Origin: an uncultured Clostridia bacterium
GTDB lineage: Bacteria > Bacillota > Clostridia > Oscillospirales > Oscillospiraceae
NCBI GenBank assembly: GCA_930990965.1
Contig: CAKNRQ010000005.1
Location: 17,321-81,320, forward strand
Length of the DNA stretch: 64,000 nt
Direction of reading: 5' to 3'
Shown here: positions 36,601 through 44,841 of the stretch, piece after piece
Position numbering within the stretch: position 1 is the stretch's first letter
How the letters are laid out: every line of letters begins with the position of its first letter
Translations under genes and position numbers: made by a program
The notes under the pieces: model-generated
Seen by the model: the letters and a program-made list of their open reading frames with translations, nothing else
What the model was told of the DNA's origin: nothing
Database searches by the model: none

Positions 36601-36636
36601 CAAAAGGCCCCGGGACGAGAGTCCCGGGGCCTTTTG
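36601..36636. terminator. Bidirectional terminator between sigE and hsp20
   Basis: CAAAAGGCCCCGGGAC and GTCCCGGGGCCTTTTG form a perfect 16-bp stem with a GAGA loop. The A and T ends allow termination of both convergent genes. Confidence 0.9.
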
Positions 36637-36655
36637 TCTGCATGCGTAATCAAAC

Positions 36656-37072
36656 TTATTCAATGGAAATAGTCCTGTTGTCGGGCACAAGTTCGGGCCT
36701 CTTCGGCAGGGTCAGGGTCAGTACACCATCAGTGTAACCTGCCTTGATACCGGAAGTCTCGATGCCGGAGACATCAAAGCTGCGGGAGAAGGTGCCGTAG
36801 CTGCGCTCACGACGGATGCAGCCGTTCTTGTTCTCTTCGCTCTCATTCTTGCGGCTGGCCGTGATGGTCAGGCGGTCGTTCTCAAGGTCTATCTTGATGT
36901 CTTCCTTCTTGAAGCCGGGCAGGTCGGCCTCCAGCACAAAGCTGTCGCCCTTATCGGTGATGTCAGTACGCAGCTCCATCGGGCTGTTGGAAGAAGTACC
37001 GAAGAAATCGTTGAAGAAATTGAACGGGTCCATAATGTTCCTGCGGGTAGAATAAGGTGTAAGTTCAAACAT
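36656..37072 (-). CDS. Small heat-shock protein, Hsp20 family
   Basis: This 138-residue alpha-crystallin-type chaperone has the N-terminal FELTPYSTRRNIMDPFNFFND typical of clostridial Hsp20 proteins. It is followed by an alpha-crystallin domain with EADLPGFKKEDIKIDLEN near 55 and ending GVLTLTLPKRPE, with a C-terminal I-x-I-like TISIE. ATG 37072 is chosen because GGAGG lies 7 bases upstream; an ATG 15 bases earlier would include the ribosome-binding site in the frame. It holds unfolding proteins in soluble form. The CIRCE site upstream implies HrcA control. Confidence 0.93.
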   Translation of the reverse strand: MFELTPYSTRRNIMDPFNFFNDFFGTSSNSPMELRTDITDKGDSFVLEADLPGFKKEDIKIDLENDRLTITASRKNESEENKNGCIRRERSYGTFSRSFDVSGIETSGIKAGYTDGVLTLTLPKRPELVPDNRTISIE

Positions 37073-37205
37073 GATTAAAACCTCCATGTGTTATATACTT
37101 TATTATCGCCAGATTCTCGATGTTCTATTTACATCTCTCGTCTGTTTACGTATATAAAATACAATACAGATTTTAATAATTCATGAACTAAGCGTGTCTT
37201 ATTTG

Positions 37206-37245
37206 TAAACATTAGCAATCTCAACCGTGGAGTGCTAATGTTTAC
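37206..37245 (-). promoter_or_regulatory. CIRCE operator (HrcA binding site)
   Basis: TTAGCAATC (37212-37220), nine bases, then GAGTGCTAA (37230-37238) match the CIRCE consensus TTAGCACTC-N9-GAGTGCTAA with one mismatch. Outer bases extend the symmetry to 13-bp arms GTAAACATTAGCA/TGCTAATGTTTAC. It lies about 135 bases before hsp20 in an AT-rich leader and not in front of any other gene start. Confidence 0.85.
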
Positions 37246-37293
37246 TTCTCCCGCAGAAAGCGAGCGCCGCCCTTTCAGGCGGCGCTTAGCATA

Positions 37294-38037
37294 TCAGAGC
37301 ACTTTGCTCAGGAAGTCCTGGAGCCTCGGGCTCTGCGGGTTGTTGAAAATGGCTTCAGGCGTACCCTCTTCGGCCAGCTTGCCATCGGCCAGAAAGAGCA
37401 CTCGGCTGGCGACTTCGCGGGCAAAGCCCATCTCGTGGGTGACGACAACCATCGTCATGCCCTCGGAAGCGAGTTGCTTCATGACGTCGAGCACTTCACC
37501 GACCATCTCGGGGTCGAGGGCACTGGTGGGTTCGTCGAAGAGCATAACTTCCGGCTCCATGCACAGCGCACGGACTATGGCGACACGCTGTTGCTGGCCG
37601 CCCGAGAGCTGCTTGGGATAATTGCCCGCCTTGTCAGCCAGGCCGACACGTTCAAGCAGCTTCATTGCTGTCGCCTCGGCCTCCTCACGCGGCTTTTTGA
37701 GCACGCGCATCGGCGCGAGGGTCATATTGCGCAGGATGGTCATGTGCGGGAAGAGGTTGAAGTGCTGGAACACCATGCCCATCTTGCGGCGGTGGAGGTC
37801 TATGTTTGTCTTTGGGTCGGTTATATCAACGCCCTCGAAGTAGATTTTGCCATCCGTGGGCTCTTCAAGGAGGTTAAGCGTGCGCAGGAAGGTGCTCTTG
37901 CCGCCGCCTGAAGGGCCGATGATGGCAACCACCTCGCCCTTTAGTATGTCGGTACTGATGCCATCAAGGGCCTTGACCTTGCCGCCGTTGTAGTACTTCC
38001 TGACGTCCTGCACACTTATAAGTGCGTTAGCGTTCAC
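37294..38037 (-). CDS. Polar amino-acid ABC transporter ATPase, GlnQ type
   Basis: This 247-residue ATPase has Walker [10 protein letters not shown] near 40, the signature [16 protein letters not shown] and Walker [15 protein letters not shown]. The [21 protein letters not shown]-loop region is typical of the polar amino-acid family (glutamine, arginine, cystine). It overlaps the permease gene by 11 bp. It powers the importer formed with 38027-38788 and the binding protein at 38857-39723. Confidence 0.95.
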   Translation of the reverse strand: MNANALISVQDVRKYYNGGKVKALDGISTDILKGEVVAIIGPSGGGKSTFLRTLNLLEEPTDGKIYFEGVDITDPKTNIDLHRRKMGMVFQHFNLFPHMTILRNMTLAPMRVLKKPREEAEATAMKLLERVGLADKAGNYPKQLSGGQQQRVAIVRALCMEPEVMLFDEPTSALDPEMVGEVLDVMKQLASEGMTMVVVTHEMGFAREVASRVLFLADGKLAEEGTPEAIFNNPQSPRLQDFLSKVL

Positions 38038-38788
38038 TCTGCCTCAGCCTCCTTTCAAGCTTGCCCTGGAGCCAAGAGAAAATCATTACCAGAACAAGGT
38101 ACATACAGGCGATACCAACCAGCGGGAACATGAACTCGTAGGTACGGCCATAAATATTCTGCGCCGCGTGGAGCAGCTCCTTGCCGCCTATCATAGCAAT
38201 GAGCGAGGTATCTTTAAGCAGTACAATAAATTCATTGCCAAGCGCGGGCAATATGGCTTTGAAGGCCTGCGGTATAACTATGTAGGCCATTGTGTCGATA
38301 TAGCCAAGGCCCAAGCTGCGGCCGGCCTCGCTTTGCCCGGCATCCAGGTTCATGAGGCCGCCGCGGATTATCTCGGCCACATACGCGCCAGAGTTTATGC
38401 CCAGCGTCAGTGCACCTACCATCGTAAAGTTGCGGCTGGACGAGAAAATGACGTAGCACATGATAAGCATCTGCACCATCATAGGCGTGCCGCGTATCAC
38501 GGTTACGTACACCTTGCAGATAGCATTGAAGAAGCCGAGGACAATGTTTCGGTGTCCAGTTCGCTGCTGATCGTGCGCAGTGCGGATGGAGGCCACAATT
38601 ACACCCAGAACCACGCCGAGAATCAGTGCAAAGGCCGTGGTGATAAGCGTGGTGCCCACGCCCTGAAGGTATTGCAACCACCTGTCGTTTTCAATGAAAG
38701 CCTGGTAGAAGTAGACATAGAACTCCTTGAAGAAGCCGATGTCTGTGCCCGAGCTGAGCAAGCTCTTCCACAGGGTGTAGTTTTCCAT
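38027..38788 (-). CDS. Polar amino-acid ABC transporter permease, HisM/GlnP type
   Basis: This 253-residue permease has about five membrane helices and the EAA loop of the His/Glu/Gln/Arg family ([20 protein letters not shown] near 165), which contacts the ATPase. The motif [13 protein letters not shown] near 100 is also family-typical. It is the middle gene of a binding-protein, permease, ATPase operon. One permease gene implies a homodimeric channel. Substrate is a polar L-amino acid, probably basic or amide if the ArgR-like sites upstream are real. Confidence 0.94.
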   Translation of the reverse strand: MENYTLWKSLLSSGTDIGFFKEFYVYFYQAFIENDRWLQYLQGVGTTLITTAFALILGVVLGVIVASIRTAHDQQRTGHRNIVLGFFNAICKVYVTVIRGTPMMVQMLIMCYVIFSSSRNFTMVGALTLGINSGAYVAEIIRGGLMNLDAGQSEAGRSLGLGYIDTMAYIVIPQAFKAILPALGNEFIVLLKDTSLIAMIGGKELLHAAQNIYGRTYEFMFPLVGIACMYLVLVMIFSWLQGKLERRLRQSER

Positions 38789-38810
38789 TGCGGTCTCCTC
38801 TCAGTTCAAA

Positions 38811-38836
38811 AAGGGCGGCTTACTTAAGCCGCCCTT
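38811..38836 (-). terminator. Intercistronic attenuating stem after the binding-protein gene
   Basis: A perfect 12-bp stem AAGGGCGGCTTA/TAAGCCGCCCTT is followed on the minus strand by TTTTT. It would stop part of the transcripts after the binding-protein gene so that the binding protein is made in excess over the permease. Confidence 0.75.
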
Positions 38837-38856
38837 GATTTGCTTATCAGCCGGTA

Positions 38857-39723
38857 TTACTCGGCGGTGATGTACTTGTCAAGTATGCTCTGGACGGTGC
38901 CATCGTCAATGAGCTCCTGCAGAGCATTGTTGATGGCCTCGTTGAGCGCATCAGCGCTGTCAGCCTTGCTCAGGCCGATGGCGTACTCCTCCTCAACCCA
39001 AGGAGTCTCGAGGATCTTCAGGCCGGGATTAGCTTCAACGAATTCCTTGGCGGGGCCGTTGTCGATGATGACCGCGTCGACCTGGCCGTTCTTAAGGGCT
39101 TCTACGGCGGTGATGCCATTGTCGTATGCAACAACGTTCTCCTCGCCGTAACCGCCGTTCTCAGGCGTGTCGGAGGCGTAGATGTAGCCGGTAGTACCGC
39201 GCTGGCATCCGATGAGCTTGCCCTCCAGACCGTCCATGTCAGTGATGTCGCTATCCTCGGGAACTATGACGACCTGCACACCGGTGGCATAGGAGGTCGT
39301 GAAGTCCATGACAGCGAGACGGTCTTCGTTCACGGTCACGCCAGCCATAACCATATCGGCCTTGCCCTGCTGCACAGCTAGAAGGGCCGAGTCAAAGTCG
39401 ACGTCGTCGATAACCAGCTCAAGGCCGAGCTTCTCAGCGATCAGAGCGGCAATCTCGGGGTCGATGCCGATGACGGCACCGGTGTCGTCAGTGGTCTCAT
39501 ACGGAGGGAAGGCGGCGTTGGTGCTCATGATGAGCTTGCCCTCTTCAACGGTGGTGAAATCAGCGGCCTCAGCGTTGTCGCTGGGTTCAGTGCTGGCCTC
39601 TGCGCTGGGCTCAGTGGTGGCCTCAGTGGTGGGAGCCGTGCTGGGCTCAGTAGTGGACTCGCCGCAAGCGGCGAGAGCGAATACCATCACAAGCGCGAGG
39701 AGCAGTGCAAGAAACTTCTTCAT
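38857..39723 (-). CDS. Polar amino-acid substrate-binding lipoprotein
   Basis: This 288-residue lipoprotein has signal MKKFLALLLALVMVFALAAC with the acylated Cys at residue 20 and a Thr/Ser/Glu/Pro-rich linker of about 35 residues. The SBP_bac_3 fold (PF00497) follows: ATG 39723 is chosen over an upstream start at 39807 because AGAGG precedes it and the signal peptide begins there. The mature domain shows STNAAFPPYETTDDTGAVIG, GKADMVMAGVTVNEDRL and DAVIIDNGPAKEF, all standard for arginine/glutamine/cystine binding proteins. It is the first gene of a three-gene importer operon. Confidence 0.94.
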   Translation of the reverse strand: MKKFLALLLALVMVFALAACGESTTEPSTAPTTEATTEPSAEASTEPSDNAEAADFTTVEEGKLIMSTNAAFPPYETTDDTGAVIGIDPEIAALIAEKLGLELVIDDVDFDSALLAVQQGKADMVMAGVTVNEDRLAVMDFTTSYATGVQVVIVPEDSDITDMDGLEGKLIGCQRGTTGYIYASDTPENGGYGEENVVAYDNGITAVEALKNGQVDAVIIDNGPAKEFVEANPGLKILETPWVEEEYAIGLSKADSADALNEAINNALQELIDDGTVQSILDKYITAE

Positions 39724-40074
39724 TTCATGTCCTCTTTCCATTTCAAAAACTTTTGCCCGAATTACATCGGTGTTACGAATGATATCACTGCAACAGGAAT
39801 TTGTCAACCATCAATTTGAATAATATTCAGGATGTTAGCTTGTTTTTTCAGGCACTATGCGATAATATGCATCATTTAATGAATATTCTATGGAATATTC
39901 ATTTCAAGCAGCCCACGCAAATCACTCCCGAAGCGCGATGTAAAGCATTGGCGCCCCATCCAGCCCCGCGACGTCATGGCATCCTCCCTTACGGGTGGCA
40001 AGCAGATCAGTAAAGCCGCCTGAGCACAGGCGTGGCGACATGCGCGCTGGAACAATTGCGGTTCTGTTGCACCT
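39724..40074. promoter_or_regulatory. Control region of the amino-acid importer (351 bp)
   Basis: On the minus strand TTGACA (39807-39802), 17 bases and TATCAT (39784-39779) form a strong sigma-A promoter. TGAATAATATTCA (39817-39829) lies 9 bases upstream of its -35 box, and an 11-bp inverted repeat AATGAATATTC/GAATATTCATT with a TATG loop is at 39878-39903. These AT-rich palindromes resemble ArgR/AhrC boxes. Nothing gene-like is visible in 39904-40074, only a short stem CGCCTG/CAGGCG at 40017-40032 after the metal-permease stop. Confidence 0.65.
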
Positions 40075-40893
40075 TCACCCACGGTGAAGCAGTTTTCCCG
40101 CTGCGGCGAACATCCCAAACGCTATAATATTCACACAAACCACGCTGGCCCCGCTGGGCGTCTCCAGCGCATAGCTCGCCGTCATGCCCACGATGAAGCA
40201 CACGACAGAGAATACCGCTGAACAGATAGTCACGCTCCTGAAGGAGCGGAACACTCGCATCGCCGCCAGCGGCGGGAAGATTATGAGGCTTGAGATGAGC
40301 AGCGCGCCCATCATGCGCATGCCCAGCACAACGGTGACGGCCGTTAGCACGGCGAGCAAGGTGTTGTACGCCACGGCCTTTGCCCCGGTGGCGCGGGCAA
40401 AGGTCTCGTCAAAGGTTATGGCGAAGATGCGCGGGTAGAGCAGAGTGAAGCAAATTATGACCGCCACGCAGAGTATCACGCTCAATATGGCATCAGTGCG
40501 CGAAACGGTGAGTATGGAGCCGAACATGTAGTTTGAAACGTTCGTGTTCACGCCGCTTGTGAGCGATATCACAAGCACGCCGACGGCCAGAGCGCCGCTG
40601 GATATGAGCGCCACGGCGGCGTCTCCCTTTATTGCGCTGCGGCTCTGGGATATGCGCAGAAGCACCACGGCGGCTATGACCACCACCGGCACTGCCACGG
40701 CCAGCGGCGCAAGCCCTAGCGCGCTCGCTATGGCCAGCGCGCCGAAACCGACGTGCGACAGCCCGTCGCCTATCATCGAGTAGCGCTTGAGCACCAGCGA
40801 AGTGCCGAGCAACGCCGAGCAGAGCGAGACAAGCACTCCGACGAGCATCGCACGCGCCAGGAAGGAGTAGGACAGCATTTCGAAGATTATCAT
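40075..40893 (-). CDS. Zinc/manganese-type ABC transporter permease, ZnuB-like
   Basis: This 272-residue membrane protein has eight to nine hydrophobic helices and ABC-3 family motifs (PF00950). SLVLKRYSMIGDGLSHVGFG near 32 carries the conserved Asp and His of the metal path, and GMRMMGALLISSLIIFPPLAA is near 200. It is the last gene of a binding-protein, ATPase, permease operon and overlaps the ATPase stop by 4 bp. Zinc is favoured by the His-rich binding protein, but manganese is possible. Confidence 0.93.
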   Translation of the reverse strand: MIIFEMLSYSFLARAMLVGVLVSLCSALLGTSLVLKRYSMIGDGLSHVGFGALAIASALGLAPLAVAVPVVVIAAVVLLRISQSRSAIKGDAAVALISSGALAVGVLVISLTSGVNTNVSNYMFGSILTVSRTDAILSVILCVAVIICFTLLYPRIFAITFDETFARATGAKAVAYNTLLAVLTAVTVVLGMRMMGALLISSLIIFPPLAAMRVFRSFRSVTICSAVFSVVCFIVGMTASYALETPSGASVVCVNIIAFGMFAAAGKLLHRG

Positions 40894-41597
40894 TGCTTCT
40901 CCCCTCCCCTGAGTATCTTTGCGGCCTCGGAGTGTACGTAGTCGTGCACGCTGCCGAAGTAGAGCTGTTTGTGCCCGAGCTGTAATATGTGCGTGGCGTA
41001 GCGCAGGGCGGCGCTCACGTCGTGCGAGACCATGACCACCGTGACGCCGTCGCAGAGGTTTATGAGCTTGAGCAGGTTGTACATCTCACCCATCGCCACG
41101 GGGTCCAGGCCAGCCACGGGCTCGTCCAGGAGCAGGAGCTTGCTCGTGGCGCACAGCGCGCGGGCCAGGAGCACACGCTGCTGCTGGCCGCCGGAGAGTT
41201 CCTGGTAGCAGCGTTTTTTAAAGTCCAGCATGCCCATGCGCTCCAGGTTGCGCTCGGCCTCGGCCTTGTCGGCTTTGGAGTAAAAGAAGCGCCGCCCCAG
41301 GGCGTTGAGCCGCCCCGAGAGCACTACCTCGAATACGCTGGCCGGGAAATCCCGCTGCATGTCCGTCTGCTGAGGCAGGTAGCCGATCTCGCTCTGTTTG
41401 AGCCCATTGCCGAAGCTGATCGAACCGGAGGCCGGCTCCTTGAGGCCCAGCAATCCGCGCATGAGCGTGCTCTTGCCCGAACCGTTCTCGCCGACGATGC
41501 ACAAATAGTCTCCGGAGTTGACAGAAAAGTTTACGCCCGAGAGCACGGTGTCGCCGGAATAGGCAAACGAGAGGTTTTCGCATGTTATAAGCGCCAT
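40890..41597 (-). CDS. Zinc/manganese-type ABC transporter ATPase, ZnuC-like
   Basis: This 235-residue ATPase has Walker A GENGSGKST near 36, the signature [17 protein letters not shown] and Walker B LLLLDEPVAGLDP, the exact ZnuC/MntB form. The switch His is in VMVSHDVSAAL. ATG 41597 shares its A with the binding-protein stop (TGATG), so an upstream in-frame start at 41636 inside that gene is rejected. It powers metal uptake by the permease at 40075-40893. Confidence 0.94.
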   Translation of the reverse strand: MALITCENLSFAYSGDTVLSGVNFSVNSGDYLCIVGENGSGKSTLMRGLLGLKEPASGSISFGNGLKQSEIGYLPQQTDMQRDFPASVFEVVLSGRLNALGRRFFYSKADKAEAERNLERMGMLDFKKRCYQELSGGQQQRVLLARALCATSKLLLLDEPVAGLDPVAMGEMYNLLKLINLCDGVTVVMVSHDVSAALRYATHILQLGHKQLYFGSVHDYVHSEAAKILRGGEKQ

Positions 41598-42553
41598 CAG
41601 CTCAGGGCCTCCTTCAATACAGTTGTGTTCTCCCACATGAGGTCGAGGTAGGTTACGCCATCGTTAAACTGCGCGCGCGTGACGTTGTGGCAGGCGTTGA
41701 ACTGCCGTTTCACCGCCCCGGTCTCGTCACAGACTATGTCGGCCATGTCCTCGTTGGCCAGTTCTACATGGAATACCACCGGTATGTCCTCTTCCCGCAC
41801 CTTGTCGATTATAAACGCCACCGTGGCCGCGCTCGGCTCGGCGTCCTCCGAGCAGCCGGGGAAGGCCGCATAGTATTCAAGGCCGTAGGCCCGGGCGAAG
41901 TACAAAAGCGGGAAGCGGTCGGCAAATATGAGAGTATCCCTCGCGCCGTCCGCAACTATCTGCTCGAACGCGGCGTCAAGCCTGTCCAGCTCCGCGCTGT
42001 AGTTCGACAGATTCGACTGGTACTCCGCGGCGTTATCAGGGTCGGCCTCGCAAAGAGCTGCCGCTATCTTCTCACAAATGAGCTTCGCGTTGCGCGGGCT
42101 GGTCCAGACGTGCTCGTCGTATTCGGCCTCGTCGCCGTGGTCGTGCCCGGCGTGGTCGTGCCCGTCCTCTTCGGACTCCATGCCCTCCACCGTCTCCTCC
42201 TCAAGCAACTCGACGCAGTCCATGAGCGTCACGGCCCGGACGCCCTCTCCCACGCTCTCAAGTACGTCCTCCACCCAGGCGTCGGACACGCCGCCGACAT
42301 AGATAAACACGTCGCAGTTTTGTATCTCGATTATGTCCTTCGGCGTGGGCTCGTAAGAGTGCGCCTCACTCCCCGGCGGCAGCAGCATGCTAACCGTACC
42401 GTTGTCGCCCACCAGCTCGCGCGCGAAATCGTACGGCGCAAACACCGTCGCCACGACCGATACCCCCGTGTCCTCTTCAACCGGCTCCCCGCCGCAGCCG
42501 GCCAGCGAGAGCGCGAGGGCGGCTACTATTATAAAAGTAAGCAATCGTTTCAT
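41597..42553 (-). CDS. Zinc/manganese-type binding lipoprotein, ZnuA-like
   Basis: This 318-residue cluster A-I binding protein begins MKRLLTFIIVAALALSLAGC, so it is lipid-anchored at Cys20. Metal ligands are expected at His65 (PGSEAHSYEPTP), the His in YDEHVWTSPRN near 150 and the C-terminal acidic/His region. Between them is a loop rich in His and Asp (DGHDHAGHDHGDEAEYDEH), which in ZnuA proteins gathers zinc. It is the first gene of the operon. No Zur-box palindrome is visible upstream. Confidence 0.93.
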   Translation of the reverse strand: MKRLLTFIIVAALALSLAGCGGEPVEEDTGVSVVATVFAPYDFARELVGDNGTVSMLLPPGSEAHSYEPTPKDIIEIQNCDVFIYVGGVSDAWVEDVLESVGEGVRAVTLMDCVELLEEETVEGMESEEDGHDHAGHDHGDEAEYDEHVWTSPRNAKLICEKIAAALCEADPDNAAEYQSNLSNYSAELDRLDAAFEQIVADGARDTLIFADRFPLLYFARAYGLEYYAAFPGCSEDAEPSAATVAFIIDKVREEDIPVVFHVELANEDMADIVCDETGAVKRQFNACHNVTRAQFNDGVTYLDLMWENTTVLKEALS

Positions 42554-42627
42554 AAAGTCTCCATATACGAAAAAGCGGGCGGCCCTTCCGGGCGCCCTGG
42601 TTCCGGGTCTGCCCCGGTGCGCGGATT

Positions 42628-42656
42628 ATTATAGCATAAAAACCGGCGTTCGTAAA
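42628..42656 (-). promoter_or_regulatory. Sigma-A promoter of the metal importer operon
   Basis: On the minus strand TTTACG (42656-42651), a 17-base spacer and TATAAT (42633-42628) precede the ZnuA-like gene by about 75 bases. A GC-rich stem in the leader (GGGCGCCC region, 42570-42600) may add control. Confidence 0.65.
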
Positions 42657-42674
42657 CATGATTCTATAGACAAA

Positions 42675-42700
42675 GCCGGAACGCCCCAGGGCGCTCCGGC
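42675..42700 (-). terminator. Terminator of the zinc-ribbon membrane protein gene
   Basis: The 26-base stem-loop GCCGGAGCGCCC-TGG-GGCGTTCCGGC (minus strand, with one G-U pair) is followed by TTTGT. It lies 26 bases after the stop at 42726. Confidence 0.65.
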
Positions 42701-42725
42701 CATTCAATTTGACAAAACTAACCGC

Positions 42726-43667
42726 CTATTTCCGCACCATCGCTCCAGCTCGGGCGGCCTTTTTGCGCAACTCGTCGAGCATGTCCTTCCAGCCGTCCAC
42801 TATAGGCGAGACAAGCAGGTTTTCCCCTCCGGTGAGGAGTGCCCAGACAGCTCCCCCGTCTGATTTGAGCTTCACCAGCGAAGAAGTTGCAGAAAAGCCG
42901 TAGAACCTGTAGCCCCAGGCAGTCTTCTGCACGGCGCCCTCGTCCAGCACGTAATAAGCCGTAGACAGGGCGGTAAAGGTGTTAATTAAGCTCACGAACA
43001 GAAAATACCCCACGCATAGCGGCAGCAGCAGGTTAATGGGCCTCGCGCTCGCAAAGCGGATGCAAATAATCTCCACCAAGAGCAATATCACTGTTATCAG
43101 CAGATACCGCCGTGTGTACTCCGCGCTGAGTTTATACGCTCTGGCGCCTTTGAGTTGACCCAGCATATCACGAGCCTTTTCACGAGGCAGCTTGGATGTG
43201 TCCAGCTGCTTGGGTCTCACGCCCTCGCTGTTAAATTGGCGCAGGCAGTGCGGGCAGGTGAAGCGCATGGTCCCGGGCAGGGTCTTGCCCGGCGTGCAAA
43301 ACTCCACCGCTCCGTCCGGCTTAGCGCTCGCCAGCCACAGCCTTGCCCCGCAGTCGGGGCAGAAGTAGTTTGCAAACGAAAACGCATGCATGCTGCCGCC
43401 CGCACTGTTCCACTCGTGAGGGTGTGCGCCTCCTTTGGATGAGCTGTTGCGCTCCAGGTAGAAGAGGACTATGGCCGAGAGCATGACGAAGGCGATCATA
43501 AGCGAGTTTTCCACGTTCAATCCCGCGTCATAGTACTTGGGGAAATTCACTATCGCGAAAAAGCTCAAAAGCAGTATGCCCGCTATATATAGCTTCCTCA
43601 AGTGCAGATATTTGTTCGCCGGAGCGCTCCCGGCTTTTTCGCTTTTAACACTTTTGAGTAAGTACAT
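42726..43667 (-). CDS. Membrane protein with internal zinc ribbon, unknown function
   Basis: I do not recognise this 313-residue protein. Two hydrophobic helices lie at about residues 28-47 and 55-72, and two more at about 190-235. The soluble part between them has FCPDCGARLWL and FTCPHCLRQF about 30 residues apart, a four-Cys zinc-ribbon pair. The C-terminal 75 residues are basic and soluble, with GYRFYGFSATSSLVKLKSDG. The gene stands alone with its own terminator, between the metal importer and the TRAP/ETF operon and in the same direction. A role tied to zinc or to a membrane quality-control step is only speculation. Confidence 0.75.
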   Translation of the reverse strand: MYLLKSVKSEKAGSAPANKYLHLRKLYIAGILLLSFFAIVNFPKYYDAGLNVENSLMIAFVMLSAIVLFYLERNSSSKGGAHPHEWNSAGGSMHAFSFANYFCPDCGARLWLASAKPDGAVEFCTPGKTLPGTMRFTCPHCLRQFNSEGVRPKQLDTSKLPREKARDMLGQLKGARAYKLSAEYTRRYLLITVILLLVEIICIRFASARPINLLLPLCVGYFLFVSLINTFTALSTAYYVLDEGAVQKTAWGYRFYGFSATSSLVKLKSDGGAVWALLTGGENLLVSPIVDGWKDMLDELRKKAARAGAMVRK

Positions 43668-43694
43668 GGCTCTCTCCTCTCCCCTCAGCTTATT

Positions 43695-44825
43695 TTAAGT
43701 TTCTGTGTTTTGTCTCCTGCTGAGATAGTGGCGGCCCAATTCATCTGCCGCAAGTATTGCGTTTCGCACTATGGCCTCGTTTATAATGTGCGGTTCGTGG
43801 TGGATGAGGTTGTTGTGGTTCACCGTGTGGTCCACTATGAGGCTCAGATTTTCCTCACTCGGCTCTATGTTGAGCTGGCCCAGGGTGATGGGCAGATCCA
43901 CGTCCATCAGGAAGTTTATCGTCCTGTCCATCTCGTCCGAGGGCGTATTCTCTATGACCATCATGCACAGTATGCTGAAAGCCACCTTTTCACCGTGCAG
44001 GAAACTGTGGGCGCTGGCAATCTCCGAGAGCCCGGCGTGTATGCCGTGCGCCGCCGCGCAGCCCGTGTTTTCAAAGCCGAGTCCCGATAGCAGCGTGTTG
44101 GCCTCTATGACGTTCTCCACTTCCTCCGTCACCAGATGCCTCTTAACTGCGGCCAGCGCGTTGCGCCCGTCCTCAAACAGGATCTCGCTGCACTCCCTCG
44201 CTATGGCCATCGCGGCCCTGGTGGGGCGGTAGCCCTCGCCTATATAGTTAGGCGTGCACGAGGCATAGTTGGCTCTTGCCTCCAGCCAGGTCGCCATAGC
44301 GTCACCCATGCCTGCCGAGAACAGCCGTGCCGGGGCGTTCACCACTATCTCGCTGTCCACCAGGACAAGCTCGGAGTTGCGCTTGGTCTTTATGGCCTTT
44401 ATCTGCACTCCGTCGGGCCTGTACAGTCCGGCCAGCCCGGCTGTCGGCGCGTCGGTCGATGCGGAGGACGGCACGATTATTCTTGGTATGTCCAGGCTGT
44501 CTGCTATGAGTTTGGTGGTGTCTATCGTCTTGCCGCCGCCTATGCAGACTATCAGGTCGGAACCGTAGGCTTTTATCTCGTCCACGGCCTTGTCCACTTC
44601 GCTCTGGCAGCTCTCACCTCCAAAGCTGGCCGTCCGGTATACGGCGCCGGTATCTTTGAATATTCCGGCCAGGGTTTCGGTTATAAAGTCGTAGATAAAC
44701 CCGTCTATCAATATGTAGGCCGACGTGCCATACTCCATCACATAGTGGGGCAGGCTCTTGAGCTCGCCCGGGCCCTGTATGTACCGCATCGGGCAGCCAA
44801 ACGCCCTGGAAAAAGTACCGTTCAC
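43695..44825 (-). CDS. Glycerol-dehydrogenase-like metal-dependent alcohol dehydrogenase
   Basis: This 376-residue protein is of the GldA branch of iron/zinc alcohol dehydrogenases (COG0371). It has the NAD site CIGGGKTIDTTKLIAD near 80-95, VPSSASTDAPTAGL near 115, and metal ligands in GMGDAMATWLEA (Asp), AAAHGIHAGL (His) and HGEKVAFSIL (His). Relatives oxidise glycerol or similar vicinal diols to ketones with NAD+. GTG 44825 is chosen (AAAGGCGG upstream), giving the family length; the longer in-frame start would run into dctM. It is the last gene of the TRAP/ETF operon, 16 bases after dctM, so it probably acts on the imported polyol or its oxidised form. Confidence 0.9.
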   Translation of the reverse strand: MNGTFSRAFGCPMRYIQGPGELKSLPHYVMEYGTSAYILIDGFIYDFITETLAGIFKDTGAVYRTASFGGESCQSEVDKAVDEIKAYGSDLIVCIGGGKTIDTTKLIADSLDIPRIIVPSSASTDAPTAGLAGLYRPDGVQIKAIKTKRNSELVLVDSEIVVNAPARLFSAGMGDAMATWLEARANYASCTPNYIGEGYRPTRAAMAIARECSEILFEDGRNALAAVKRHLVTEEVENVIEANTLLSGLGFENTGCAAAHGIHAGLSEIASAHSFLHGEKVAFSILCMMVIENTPSDEMDRTINFLMDVDLPITLGQLNIEPSEENLSLIVDHTVNHNNLIHHEPHIINEAIVRNAILAADELGRHYLSRRQNTET

Positions 44826-44841
44826 AGCTCTGCACCGCCTT

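Noticed and set aside
42554..42725. Zur box before the ZnuA-like gene
   Set aside because: No AT-rich palindrome of the Zur type is found; only the sigma-A promoter and GC-rich stems are present.
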